A DNA stretch of 64,000 bases from Collimonas fungivorans Ter331 (GTDB taxonomy: Bacteria; Pseudomonadota; Gammaproteobacteria; Burkholderiales; Burkholderiaceae_D), in contig NC_015856.1 in the NCBI RefSeq assembly GCF_000221045.1, forward strand, positions 5,122,899-5,186,898, in the 5' to 3' direction. This document shows, piece after piece, positions 37,044 to 46,146 of this stretch. Under the pieces are notes generated by a model, which was not told where the DNA came from, did not search any database, and saw only the letters and a list, made by a program, of their open reading frames with translations. Each line of letters starts with the position of its first letter. The stretch's first letter is position 1. A program made the translations under genes and the position numbers.

Positions 37044-37664
37044 ATGAAGCAACGTCCACCAGTTGTAGGCCAGCGATCAGGCGACCAGCCCATCACAGCA
37101 GCCCCCGGCCGCGAAGTGTTTTCCGCCAGCAGGCGCAACCTCATGCTGCTGGCCGGCGTCAGTTTCGCGATGATGAGCATCCCCCGCTGGCTGCAGCAAG
37201 CCTCAGCCCAGACCGTCACCCCCGCTGTTCCCCCTTCCAGCGCCAATACCCAGCAGCAAGCGAATTTCATGGCATTGTCAGCCTTGCTGACCGGCGCCCC
37301 GAAACTCAATCCGCGCACAGGCGCAAGACTGTACAGCGCGCTCAGTACGCAAGCGATCGAGTTTGAAAAGCAGGCAGCGGCGCTGTGGCAATACAGCCTC
37401 GATCACAAGATCAAGGATGTGGATAACCTGGCGGCCGCAGTCGGCACCGACAGCGCGCTGTCGCTGGTCCTGCATCGCATCATCAGCGGCTGGTACCTGG
37501 GCACGGTCGGCGACGGCGGCGTCACCGGCGGCGCCAAGGTCATTGCATTCGAGCAGGCACTGATGTTCGACCAGGTGCGCGATGCGGTCGTCGTGCCAAC
37601 CTATTGCCGTGCCGCCCCCGGTTACTGGACCACCCAACCGGCAGTCTTGAAAGCGAGGGTTTGA
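37044..37664 (+). CDS. Gluconate 2-dehydrogenase-type small (gamma) subunit, Tat-exported
   Basis: A 206-residue protein. FSASRRNLMLLAGVSFAMM is a twin-arginine signal, followed by FMALSALLTGAPKLNPRTGARLYSAL, the pattern of the small subunit of membrane-bound flavin sugar/sugar-acid dehydrogenases (gluconate 2-dehydrogenase, sorbitol, fructose). It carries the folded flavoprotein subunit out through the Tat pathway. It ends 2 bp before the alpha-subunit start, so the three genes form one operon. AAAGGA lies about 9 nt before the ATG. Confidence 0.85.
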   Translation: MKQRPPVVGQRSGDQPITAAPGREVFSASRRNLMLLAGVSFAMMSIPRWLQQASAQTVTPAVPPSSANTQQQANFMALSALLTGAPKLNPRTGARLYSALSTQAIEFEKQAAALWQYSLDHKIKDVDNLAAAVGTDSALSLVLHRIISGWYLGTVGDGGVTGGAKVIAFEQALMFDQVRDAVVVPTYCRAAPGYWTTQPAVLKARV

Positions 37665-37666
37665 CC

Positions 37667-39268
37667 ATGGCTGATAACTTGTCTGCCGATGTTGTGATCG
37701 TAGGCTCCGGCGTCGCCGGCGCCCTGGTGGCGCATCAACTGGCCCTGTCCGGCGCTTCGGTGCTGGTGCTGGAAGCCGGGCCGCGCCTGGAACGCTGGCG
37801 CATCGTCGAGAATTACCGGAATACACCGAGCAAAGACGATTTCATGGTGCCCTACCCGTCCACCAAATACGCGCCCCATCCTGAATACACGCCGGAAAAC
37901 AATTACCTGATCCTCAAGGGGTCGCATAAATACAATTCGCAGTACATCCGCGCGGTAGGCGGCACCACCTGGCACTGGGCCGCCGCGGCCTGGCGTTTCC
38001 TGCCCAACGATTTCAAGATGAAAACGCTGTACGGCGTCGGCCGCGACTGGCCGATCAGCTACGACGAACTGGAGCCGTATTATTACCGGGCGGAAGTAGA
38101 ACTCGGCGTGTCCGGCCCCAACGACGGCACCGACCTCGGCTCGCCGCGCAAGCAGCCCTATCCGATGGACCACCTGCCGCTGTCCTGGAACGACCAGCGC
38201 TTCAGCGCCGTGGTCAACGGCGCCGGCCACAAGGTGGTGTCGGAACCGGTGGCGCGCAACAGCCGCGCCTACGATGAGCGGCCCAACTGCTGCGGCAACA
38301 ATAATTGCATGCCGATCTGTCCGATCGCCGCCATGTATAGCGGCATCATCCACGTCGAAAAAGCGGAAAAAGCCGGCGCCAAGGTGCTCCCCGACGCCGT
38401 GGTATACCGCATCGAAGTCGATGCCAAGGAGCGCATCAGCGCCGTCCACTACAAAGATCCGGAAGGCGTCACGCATCGCGTCACCGGCAAGTATTTCGTG
38501 CTGGCTGCGAACGGCATCGAGATCCCGAAACTGATGCTGATGTCGACCGACGACAAACATGGCAAGGGCGTAGGCAACAGTTCCGACCAGGTCGGCCGTA
38601 ACCTGATGGACCATCCCGGCACCGGCGTCACCTTCCTTGCCAATGAAGACCTGTGGCCGGGCCGCGGTCCGATAGAAATGACGTCCATCGTCGACATGCG
38701 CGACGGTGCTTTCCGTTCCGAATACGCCGCCAAGAAGCTGCACCTGAATAACATGGCGCAAACCAACCATGCTGCGCAGACTGCCTTGAAAGACGGCCTG
38801 GTAGGCGTCAAGCTGAACCAGGAAATCCGCCGCCGCGCGGCGCGCACCGTGAATATCAACAGCTTCCACGATATCCTGCCGGATCCGGAAAACCGCATAC
38901 GGCCGAGTACCGAGAAACGCGATGCGCTCGGCATTCCGCAGCCGGAAATCACCTATTCGATCAACGATTACGTGCAGAAAAGCGCCGTGCTGACGCACCA
39001 GGCCTACGCCAGCATCGCCGCCATGTTCGGCGGCACCGAAATCAAGTTCGACGACGATTTCGCGCCGAACAACCACATCATGGGCGCCACCATCATGGGC
39101 GGCGATCCGCGCGATTCGGTGGTCGACGCCCATTGCCGTTCGCACGATCACGAAAACCTGTTCATCGCCAGCGGCTCGGTGATGCCGGTGGCCGGCACGG
39201 TGAACTGCACCCTGACCATCGCGGCGCTGTCCCTGCGCATCGCCGACACCTTGAGGACAGTGCTATGA
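37667..39268 (+). CDS. Gluconate 2-dehydrogenase-type flavoprotein (alpha) subunit
   Basis: A 533-residue GMC-type flavoprotein. VVIVGSGVAGALVAHQLAL binds FAD, GGTTWHWAAAAWRFLPNDF is a family landmark, NCCGNNNCMPICPIAA gives a Cys-rich segment that in relatives binds a 3Fe-4S cluster, and the C-terminal GSVMPVAGTVNCTLTIAALS is the active-site block. It oxidises a sugar or sugar acid in the periplasm; gluconate to 2-ketogluconate is likeliest given the gluconokinase nearby. No signal peptide: export is expected by riding on the Tat-bearing small subunit. GAGGG precedes the ATG at 37667. Confidence 0.88.
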   Translation: MADNLSADVVIVGSGVAGALVAHQLALSGASVLVLEAGPRLERWRIVENYRNTPSKDDFMVPYPSTKYAPHPEYTPENNYLILKGSHKYNSQYIRAVGGTTWHWAAAAWRFLPNDFKMKTLYGVGRDWPISYDELEPYYYRAEVELGVSGPNDGTDLGSPRKQPYPMDHLPLSWNDQRFSAVVNGAGHKVVSEPVARNSRAYDERPNCCGNNNCMPICPIAAMYSGIIHVEKAEKAGAKVLPDAVVYRIEVDAKERISAVHYKDPEGVTHRVTGKYFVLAANGIEIPKLMLMSTDDKHGKGVGNSSDQVGRNLMDHPGTGVTFLANEDLWPGRGPIEMTSIVDMRDGAFRSEYAAKKLHLNNMAQTNHAAQTALKDGLVGVKLNQEIRRRAARTVNINSFHDILPDPENRIRPSTEKRDALGIPQPEITYSINDYVQKSAVLTHQAYASIAAMFGGTEIKFDDDFAPNNHIMGATIMGGDPRDSVVDAHCRSHDHENLFIASGSVMPVAGTVNCTLTIAALSLRIADTLRTVL

Positions 39269-40719
39269 CGGCCCGCTCTCAATTCACTTTTCCGCGCTGG
39301 ATGGCCGGCATGGTGCTGGCCGCCGGATTGGCGCACGGCGCCATCGCCGCGGCAGCCGATACCGTCGCCGCTGCTCCGGCTCCAGCGCCGAACGCCGACC
39401 AGATCACGCGCGGCGCTTACCTGGCCAAGGCGGCCGACTGCATCGCCTGCCATACGGTCGATCCGGCCAAGCCGTTCGCCGGCGGCTACCCGCTGGCGAC
39501 GCCGTTCGGCACCATCTACGGCCCCAACATCACGCCGGACAAAGAGACCGGCATCGGCAACTGGAGCGATGAAGATTTCATCCGCGCCCTGCACAACGGC
39601 ATCGACGACGAAGGCAAGCATTTATATCCTGCTTTTCCTTACGCTTCGTTCACCAAGCTGTCGCGCGACGATGTGCTGGCGATCAAGGCCTACCTGTTCA
39701 GCCTGCCGCCGATCCCGCAAAAGAACCTGGAAAACAAGCTGCCCTTCCCGCTCAACCAGCGCTGGATCCTGGCCGGCTGGAACCTGTTCAATTTCAAGCC
39801 GGGTGAATGGAAGGACGATGCCGGCAAGAGCCCGGAATGGAATCGCGGCGCTTACCTGGTGGAAGGACTGGCCCACTGCCAGGAATGCCATACCCCGCGC
39901 AACCTGACCATGGGCGTCGACCTCAAGCGCTCCTTCGGCGGCGCCCAGCTGGGCGGCTGGACTGCGTTCAACATCACGCCCGACCCGGTCAGCGGCATCG
40001 GCGGCTGGAAGGACGAAGAAATCGTCCAGTACCTGAAAACCGGCCTGGTGCCAGGCAAGGCGTCCGCGGCCGGCGGCATGGCGGAAGCGATCGAGCACAG
40101 CCTGCAATACCTGAGCGAACCCGACCTGAAGGCGATCGTCGCCTACCTGCGCAGCGTGCCGGCCATCAGCGATGCGGCCGACAAGAAGCCGCGCTACGCC
40201 TGGGGCCAGGCGGCGGATGACGACGCCGACTTGCGCGGAGTGGCGGCGGTATCGGTCAGCAGCAATGCCGCCAGCGGCGCCGAGCTGTTCAGCGGCAATT
40301 GCGCCAGCTGCCACTCGGCCAGCGGCAGCGGCGTGGTCGGCGGTTATTACCCGTCCCTGTTCAGCAACAGCGTGGTGGGCGCGCGCGATCCCGGCAACCT
40401 GCTGATGGTGATCCTCCACGGCGTGCAGCGCCGCGGCAAGGACGAGCAGACTTTCATGCCCGGTTTTGCCGACCACCTCAACGATGGCCAGGTCGCCATG
40501 CTGGCCAATTACGTGGTCAAGCAGTACGGCCATGCCGATACGCCGCCGATTACGCCAGAGCAGGTCAAGGTGCAGCGCCAGGGCGGGCCGGTGTCGCCCA
40601 TGCTGACTTTACTGCCATGGGGGCTAGGCGCGGCAGGGCTGATCGTGTTATTTATACTGTTTTCACTGATCATGCGTCGCGGCCGGCGACCTTCCAAGGA
40701 CGACCCGGCTGCTTCATAG
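39265..40719 (+). CDS. Triheme cytochrome c subunit of the membrane dehydrogenase
   Basis: A 484-residue cytochrome subunit. A signal peptide is followed by three CxxCH heme sites: Cys59-His63 (CIACH), near residue 205 (CQECH) and near 346 (CASCH). A C-terminal membrane helix (GLGAAGLIVLFILFSLI) then Arg-rich tail anchors it. It passes electrons from the flavoprotein to ubiquinone or the oxidase chain. Its start overlaps the alpha-subunit stop by 4 bp (ATGA), showing coupling. Confidence 0.93.
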   Translation: MTARSQFTFPRWMAGMVLAAGLAHGAIAAAADTVAAAPAPAPNADQITRGAYLAKAADCIACHTVDPAKPFAGGYPLATPFGTIYGPNITPDKETGIGNWSDEDFIRALHNGIDDEGKHLYPAFPYASFTKLSRDDVLAIKAYLFSLPPIPQKNLENKLPFPLNQRWILAGWNLFNFKPGEWKDDAGKSPEWNRGAYLVEGLAHCQECHTPRNLTMGVDLKRSFGGAQLGGWTAFNITPDPVSGIGGWKDEEIVQYLKTGLVPGKASAAGGMAEAIEHSLQYLSEPDLKAIVAYLRSVPAISDAADKKPRYAWGQAADDDADLRGVAAVSVSSNAASGAELFSGNCASCHSASGSGVVGGYYPSLFSNSVVGARDPGNLLMVILHGVQRRGKDEQTFMPGFADHLNDGQVAMLANYVVKQYGHADTPPITPEQVKVQRQGGPVSPMLTLLPWGLGAAGLIVLFILFSLIMRRGRRPSKDDPAAS

Positions 40720-40759
40720 GAATCGGTTCACAGCAATCGCATCATAGGAATATCTACTC

Positions 40760-41245
40760 ATGGCCCTACGTATCATCGCCACCGGCGGCACTTTCGATAA
40801 ACATTACGACGAGATCGCCGGTAAACTGACTTTCGCCACCAGCCACCTGCCGCAGGTGATCCAGCGCGCGCGCATCACTACCGAAATCGCGCTGGAAGAA
40901 CTGCCGCTGCTCGATTCGCTCGACATGCAAGACATCGACCGCCGGCGCGTGCTGGCTTCCTGCACGCATGCGGCGGAAGCGGCGATAGTCATCATCCACG
41001 GCACCGACACCATGCGCGAGACCGCCGCCGTGCTGGGCGCGGCGGCGCTGGAAAAGACGATCGTGGTGACCGGCGCGATGATTCCCTATGCGATTGCCAA
41101 CTCCGACGCCTTGTTCAATTTCGGTTTTGCCTGCGGCGTCGCGCAAGCCTTGCCGCACGGCGTGTACGTGGCGATGAACGGCAAGATTTTTGCGTGGGAC
41201 AAAGTAGAGAAAAACCGGGTTGCAGGAGTCTTTGAGCCCTTGTAA
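40760..41245 (+). CDS. Short asparaginase-domain protein
   Basis: A 161-residue protein equivalent to only the N-terminal domain of L-asparaginase. IIATGGTFDKHYDEIAGKL has the TGGT nucleophile motif, and IIHGTDTMRETAAVLG the second active-site TD motif; GAMIPYAIANSDALFNFGFA follows. The roughly 150-residue C-terminal domain of asparaginases is absent and the frame ends cleanly before a terminator, so it looks like a compact family member rather than a recent truncation. Activity on asparagine is unproven. It follows the cytochrome gene by 40 bp and may be cotranscribed. Confidence 0.8.
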   Translation: MALRIIATGGTFDKHYDEIAGKLTFATSHLPQVIQRARITTEIALEELPLLDSLDMQDIDRRRVLASCTHAAEAAIVIIHGTDTMRETAAVLGAAALEKTIVVTGAMIPYAIANSDALFNFGFACGVAQALPHGVYVAMNGKIFAWDKVEKNRVAGVFEPL

Positions 41246-41262
41246 TATCTTTTCTCCAGGCG

Positions 41263-41294
41263 AAAAAAACGGGGCAGAATTTCTGCCCCGTTTT
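41263..41294. terminator. Bidirectional terminator
   Basis: Perfect 11-bp stem ACGGGGCAGAA/TTCTGCCCCGT flanked by A-run and T-run, between the asparaginase-domain gene and the convergent M3 peptidase. Confidence 0.92.
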
Positions 41295-41310
41295 CACATC
41301 CAGCCCAATG

Positions 41311-43509
41311 TTACTTGGTTACGCCGGTCAGGCCGCGCGCCTCCAGCAGAGGCTCGACTTCCGGCCCGCGTCCGTAGAAGTCCTTGAACTGGGCGCTAGG
41401 GTCGGCGCTGAAGCCGCGCGACAGCACCTTGGCGCGCAACAGGTCGCCGTTGGCGCGTTTCAGGCCGCCGTGGGTGTCCATCCAGTGCTCGGTATCCTTG
41501 GCCAGCACGTCGCTCCAGATATAAGCGTAATAGCCGGCTGCATAACCGTTGGCGAAGATGTGCTGGAAGTATTGTGTGTGGTAGCGCGGCGGCACCACAT
41601 AACCGTCGCCGCTGCTGGCAGCCTGCAAGGTTTTGGCTTCAAACGCCATCACATCCTTGGCGGCCGGCGTCTGGCCAGCCGGCAGCTGATGCCAGGCTTG
41701 GTCCAGCATGGCCGCCGCCAGGTATTCCGAGGTCTCGAAACCGGCATTGAACTTGCGCGCCGCCAGCACCTTGTTGACCAGCGCCCGCGGCATCGGCTTG
41801 CCGGTTTTGTAATGCTTGGCGTAGTGCGCCAGGACTTGCGGATTGTGCGACCACATTTCATTGAACTGCGACGGGTATTCGACGAAATCCGGCGGCACCG
41901 AGGCGCCAGAGAACATCGGATACTGGACGCTGGAGAACATGCCGTGCAAGGCATGGCCGAACTCGTGAAACATGGTGTTGACTTCGTCAAACGTCAGCAG
42001 CACCGGCTTGCCGGCCGGCGGTTTGACGATGTTGATATTGTTCGACACCACCGGCTTGGTCCCGAACAGACGCGATTGCGGAACGTAGCTGTTCATCCAG
42101 GCGCCGCCCTGCTTGTTGTCGCGGGCGAAAGGATCGAACAGGAACAAGGCCAATGGCGAACCGTCCTGGTCGAACACTTCGAATACCCGCACATCTTTCT
42201 GGTACACCGGCAGGTCGGTGCGTTCCTTGAAGCTGATGCCGTACAGCTGCTGGGCAGCGTAGAACACGCCGTTCTGCAGCACATTGTTCAATTCGAAGTA
42301 AGGCTTGATCTGGGATTCGTCGAAGTTGTAGCGCGACTTGCGCACCTGTTCCGAGTAAAACGCCCAGTCCCACGGCTGCAGCTTGAACGGCTTGGCATGG
42401 CTGGCCTTGGCCTGGCGGTCTATCACCTGCTGTATGGCGGCCGCTTCCTTGCGGGCGTTGGCGGCAGCGGGCGGCGCCAGCTGGGCCAGCATGCGGTTGA
42501 CGGCGTCCGGCGTGCCGGCGGTTTCATCTTCCAGCTCATAGGCGGCGTGGCTAGGATAGCCCAGCAGCGCGGCGCGCTGGGCGCGCAGTTTCACGATCTG
42601 GGCGACGCCGGCGACATTGTCGTCGCTGCCGCCGTTGGCGCGCGTGATCGAGGCGGTATAGAGGCGCTCACGCAGCTGGCGGTTCTTGAGCTGCGCCAGC
42701 AGCGGCTGGTCGGTAGTGTTTTGCAGGGCGATCAGCCATTTGCCATCCAGCTTGCGGCTGCTCGCAGCCTGCGCTGCGGCGCTGATCTGTTCCGGCGTCA
42801 AACCGTCGAGGTCGGCCTGGCGATCGACGATTACCGCGCCGTCGTTGTTCGCTTTCAGCAGGGTTTGCTGGAATTGCGTGGTGAGCGAAGAAATCTGCTG
42901 GTTCAGCTTGCGCAGCTGGTCCTTGTCGGCGGCCGACAAGCGGGCGCCGGCCCTGACGAATTCAGTGCGATAGCGTTCCAGCAGGCGCAGCGATTCCGGA
43001 TCGAGGCCAAGGCTGCTGCGTTGCTGGTACAACTGCTCGACGCGCGCAAACAGTTGCGGATCGAGGAAGATGGCGTCCTTGTGGTCGGCCAGCTTGGGCG
43101 CCATTTCTTGCTGGGTCTGGTCCAGTTCCGGGCTGGTGTTGGCGCTCACCAGGTTGAAGAATACTTCGCTGACGCGACTCAGCATCTGGCCCGAGCGTTC
43201 CATCGCGACGATGGTGTTGTCGAAGCTCGGCGCTGCTGAATTGGTTGCGATTGCGCGCGCTTCCTGGCGCTGCTGCGCCATGCCGGCTTCGAATGCCGGC
43301 TTATAGTCGGAATCCTTGATGCGGTCGAACGGCGGCATGTTGTAAGGCAAGCTGCTGACTTGGGCAAAGGGGGAATTTGCAGCGAGCGCCGCGGTGGCGG
43401 CTTGCGATGCCTTGGCCGATCCATTGTCAGCTGTGGTACAGCCTGTCATGCCGGCGATTGCCGTCAACATCAATCCGCACAGCGTGATACGTCGTGTAGA
43501 AGCTTGCAT
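41311..43509 (-). CDS. M3-family metallopeptidase lipoprotein (peptidyl-dipeptidase Dcp-like)
   Basis: About 732 residues. A lipoprotein signal (LCGLMLTAIAGMTGC) indicates membrane attachment. The M3 zinc site MFHEFGHALHG is at about residue 515, with the third ligand Glu in the following EYPSQFNEMW segment. Length fits peptidyl-dipeptidase/oligopeptidase A relatives, which cut dipeptides or small peptides; here outside the cytoplasm. ATG at 43509 has GGAGA 6 nt upstream. Probably supplies peptides or amino acids from outside. Confidence 0.9.
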   Translation of the reverse strand: MQASTRRITLCGLMLTAIAGMTGCTTADNGSAKASQAATAALAANSPFAQVSSLPYNMPPFDRIKDSDYKPAFEAGMAQQRQEARAIATNSAAPSFDNTIVAMERSGQMLSRVSEVFFNLVSANTSPELDQTQQEMAPKLADHKDAIFLDPQLFARVEQLYQQRSSLGLDPESLRLLERYRTEFVRAGARLSAADKDQLRKLNQQISSLTTQFQQTLLKANNDGAVIVDRQADLDGLTPEQISAAAQAASSRKLDGKWLIALQNTTDQPLLAQLKNRQLRERLYTASITRANGGSDDNVAGVAQIVKLRAQRAALLGYPSHAAYELEDETAGTPDAVNRMLAQLAPPAAANARKEAAAIQQVIDRQAKASHAKPFKLQPWDWAFYSEQVRKSRYNFDESQIKPYFELNNVLQNGVFYAAQQLYGISFKERTDLPVYQKDVRVFEVFDQDGSPLALFLFDPFARDNKQGGAWMNSYVPQSRLFGTKPVVSNNINIVKPPAGKPVLLTFDEVNTMFHEFGHALHGMFSSVQYPMFSGASVPPDFVEYPSQFNEMWSHNPQVLAHYAKHYKTGKPMPRALVNKVLAARKFNAGFETSEYLAAAMLDQAWHQLPAGQTPAAKDVMAFEAKTLQAASSGDGYVVPPRYHTQYFQHIFANGYAAGYYAYIWSDVLAKDTEHWMDTHGGLKRANGDLLRAKVLSRGFSADPSAQFKDFYGRGPEVEPLLEARGLTGVTK

Positions 43510-43613
43510 CAATTCTCCTTGGGTTGGTACTGGATTATTTTTTTGACGAAACATTTTACGCCAGCATTCAAGCTACAGGGAATTGTGTCTTGTTTTGATA
43601 AAAACCGGGTTTG

Positions 43614-43662
43614 CAAAAAAACACGGAAGACAACTGCGCGTATAACCGCGCATGTCTTCCGT
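43614..43662 (-). terminator. Porin terminator
   Basis: Stem ACGGAAGACA with TGTCTTCCGT (43623-43632, 43653-43662) followed on the minus strand by a G and seven T. A second GC-rich hairpin lies nearer the porin stop at about 43671-43698. Confidence 0.85.
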
Positions 43663-43707
43663 AGCAAAAGACGGCACGGCAAAACAGCCGCCGTGCCGGT
43701 ACCGGTT

Positions 43708-44784
43708 TTAGAAGCGGTGCTGGATGCCGGCGATGACGCCGGTCTGGCTGCTGCCGTAGGCAATATCGTCACGTGACAAGCCGACCAGCTGCGAATTCTT
43801 CGCTTTGGCGTAGGCCGCGCTCAGGTACAGGTCGGTGCGTTTCGACAGCGCATACTTGCCGCGCACCGAATACATGATCGGATCGGCATCCTTGCCGCTG
43901 GCGACGTTCTTGATGTTCTGGTAGTAGATGGCGCCGATCAGCGTCACTACCGGCGTCACCTTGTAGCTGGCGCCGCCCCAGAAGAAATCGCTGCGCAGGT
44001 CGGCTGCATTCGACGCCAGCGTCTTCTTGTAGTTGCGATAACCCAGGCTCAGGCTCAGGTTGCTGCCGAGCTGGTAATTGCCCGCCAGGTGGATGGTGGT
44101 GGCCTTGTCGTAAGCACTGTTGGTGGCGCTGGCGGCAGTGCCGTTGACCCGGTCGAATGTCGCCGCGATGCGGAACGGGCCGCTTTCATAGCCCACGCCC
44201 ACATCGTATTTCGCGCTGTCGCTGGTGCTGCCGGCCGTCTCGCCGAAGCCATAAGTGGCGCCCAGCTTGAAATCGCCGAACTTGCCCTGGTACTTGATGA
44301 TGTTCGGCTGGTTGGTCGGCATGCCGTCCTTGCGGCCACCGGTGGCGCCGGCGGAGGTCACCCACGAATACTGGGCCGAATAACCCATGGGGTCGAACGG
44401 CAGGATGAAATCATAGGTAGTGGTGAAAGAGCGGCCCAGCACCACCTTGCCGAAGCTGCCCTCCAGGCCGACGTTGGCCTGGCGGTTGAACAGCAGGCCG
44501 GCGCTGTCGAATTCGCCGGTATCGGTCTTGAAACCGTTTTCCAGCTGGAATACCGCTTTCAGGCCGCCGCCCAGGTCCTCGGTGCCGCGAAAGCCGATGC
44601 GCGACGTATTCATGGCGCCCGAGCTCAGGCGCACCAGGCCGTCCTTGTTGGCATTGGCGTTGTTCACATACTCGACCCCGGTATCGATGATGCCGTAGAC
44701 GGTGACGCTGGTCTGGGCGTAGGCGCCGGATGCCAGCGTGCCGAGTGCGGCCAGTGTTGCCGCCGCCAGGTATTTTCTCTTCAT
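43708..44784 (-). CDS. Gram-negative general porin (betaproteobacterial OmpC/Omp32-like)
   Basis: A 358-residue trimeric-porin-type protein. Signal peptide KRKYLAAATLAALGTLASGAYAQ, then SSVTVYGIIDTGVEYVNNAN-type first strand, SRIGFRGTEDLGGGLKAVFQLENGF (family signature), and a C-terminal Phe (GIQHRF) needed for BAM recognition. It forms 16-stranded barrels admitting small, often anionic, solutes. GGAGG stands 7 nt before the ATG at 44784. Confidence 0.94.
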   Translation of the reverse strand: MKRKYLAAATLAALGTLASGAYAQTSVTVYGIIDTGVEYVNNANANKDGLVRLSSGAMNTSRIGFRGTEDLGGGLKAVFQLENGFKTDTGEFDSAGLLFNRQANVGLEGSFGKVVLGRSFTTTYDFILPFDPMGYSAQYSWVTSAGATGGRKDGMPTNQPNIIKYQGKFGDFKLGATYGFGETAGSTSDSAKYDVGVGYESGPFRIAATFDRVNGTAASATNSAYDKATTIHLAGNYQLGSNLSLSLGYRNYKKTLASNAADLRSDFFWGGASYKVTPVVTLIGAIYYQNIKNVASGKDADPIMYSVRGKYALSKRTDLYLSAAYAKAKNSQLVGLSRDDIAYGSSQTGVIAGIQHRF

Positions 44785-44931
44785 TGTTGTTCCTCCGTTG
44801 TGTAATATTTTTTTGTTGGCTGTGCGGTTACGGCTAAGCTGCACAAAGGCTTTTGTGTAACTTGTCTCCCTTCCCTATGGCTTATTGATACTTTCTTCAA
44901 TCATGAAAAAACTTGTTTATCCATCGCTCTC

Positions 44932-45027
44932 GTAGGGTGGGCACCCTGTGCCCACGCGGAGGTGGGAGACACGAACATCTGGAATGCTGATGCCGCGGCA
45001 CCGCGTGGGCACAGGTGCCCACCCTAC
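44932..45027. repeat. REP/BIME-like palindromic element, copy 4
   Basis: Starts GTAGGGTGGGCACCCTGTGC and ends GTGCCCACCCTAC with inner GCACCGCGTGGGCA, between the porin promoter and the stop of the ABC ATPase. Its right end touches the ATPase stop codon at 45028. Confidence 0.85.
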
Positions 45028-46119
45028 CTAGAAGGCCCATAGCGCTTCCTGCGGCAATTGCAGCCAGTACTCGCCCGGCGCCAGCCGGTGCCGGGCATAG
45101 GCGCGCAGCACGGTGCTGTCGGCGCCGCTGGCGGCAGTGTTGCGGAACACGCATTCCCAGCGGTCGCCGAGGTACATGCAGGTCGACAGCGGCAGCCTGA
45201 TGGCGTTATCGACCTGCGTAGCGGAGATGTTGACCTGCTCGACGCGGATGATTGCGACCGCATCCTTGTCGCCGCTGCAGATGGTCGGCCCGCGCAGCGT
45301 TGCCTTGACGTCGCCGCCTTCGACCTGCAGCAGGGCGTGGCCGCCGTCGCGCTCCAGCACCTTGGCCGGCAGGCGGTTGTTGCTGCCCATGAATTCCGCG
45401 GTGAACAGGGTGTCCGGCGTTTCATACATGCTTTGCGGCGTGCCCTGCTGTTCGATCTTGCCGTTGTTGAGCAGCAGGATGCGGTCGGAAATCGCCATCG
45501 CCTCGGCCTGGTCATGGGTCACCATCAGCGCCGACAGGCCGAGCCGTACGATCAGTTCGCGCAGGAAGGCGCGCGCTTCTTCGCGCAGCTTGGCGTCGAG
45601 GTTGGACAGCGGCTCGTCCAGCAGGATCACCGGCGGGTTGTACACCAGCGCGCGGGCGATGGCGACCCGCTGCTGCTGGCCGCCCGAAAGCTGGTGCGGG
45701 AAGCGGTCGCCCAGGTGGCCGAGGCCGAGCTGGCCCAGCACCGTCTTGACGCGGGCGGCGATATCGCTGCTGTTCATCTTGCGCAGCTTCAGGCCGTAGC
45801 CGACATTGTCCGAAACAGTCTTGTGCGGCCACAGCGCATAGGACTGGAACACCAGTCCCAGGTTGCGCTCTTCCGCCGGGATCTCCAGCTTGCGCTGGCC
45901 GTCGAACATGGCGCGTTCGCCGATCTGTATGCTGCCCGATTTCGGCGATTCCAGGCCGGCTACCGCGCGCAGCAAGGTAGTCTTGCCGCTGCCGGAAGGC
46001 CCCAGCAAGGCCACCACTTCGCCGCGCTGCAATTCCATCGACACGCCCTTGAGGATGGGATTGGCGCTGGCGCCGCTGCCGTAGTCGAGATGCAGGTTAT
46101 TGACACTTAATTCGCTCAT
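45028..46119 (-). CDS. ABC transporter ATPase, ferric-iron/AfuC-PotA-like
   Basis: A 363-residue ATPase with GPSGSGKTTLLRAVAGLE (Walker A), LSGGQQQRVAIARAL (signature), VILLDEPLSNLDAKLREE (Walker B) and a C-terminal TOBE-like domain from about residue 250. The type serves Fe3+, phosphonate, thiamine or polyamine importers. It is third in an operon with a binding protein and a fused permease, separated from the permease by 27 bp. REP copy 4 follows its stop. Confidence 0.88.
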   Translation of the reverse strand: MSELSVNNLHLDYGSGASANPILKGVSMELQRGEVVALLGPSGSGKTTLLRAVAGLESPKSGSIQIGERAMFDGQRKLEIPAEERNLGLVFQSYALWPHKTVSDNVGYGLKLRKMNSSDIAARVKTVLGQLGLGHLGDRFPHQLSGGQQQRVAIARALVYNPPVILLDEPLSNLDAKLREEARAFLRELIVRLGLSALMVTHDQAEAMAISDRILLLNNGKIEQQGTPQSMYETPDTLFTAEFMGSNNRLPAKVLERDGGHALLQVEGGDVKATLRGPTICSGDKDAVAIIRVEQVNISATQVDNAIRLPLSTCMYLGDRWECVFRNTAASGADSTVLRAYARHRLAPGEYWLQLPQEALWAF

Positions 46120-46146
46120 GATGATTTCCTGATTGTGTGGTGCAAC

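Noticed and set aside
41308..43239. A 643-residue open frame opposite the M3 peptidase
   Set aside because: Antisense of a gene with intact HEFGH site; no domain, no ribosome site.
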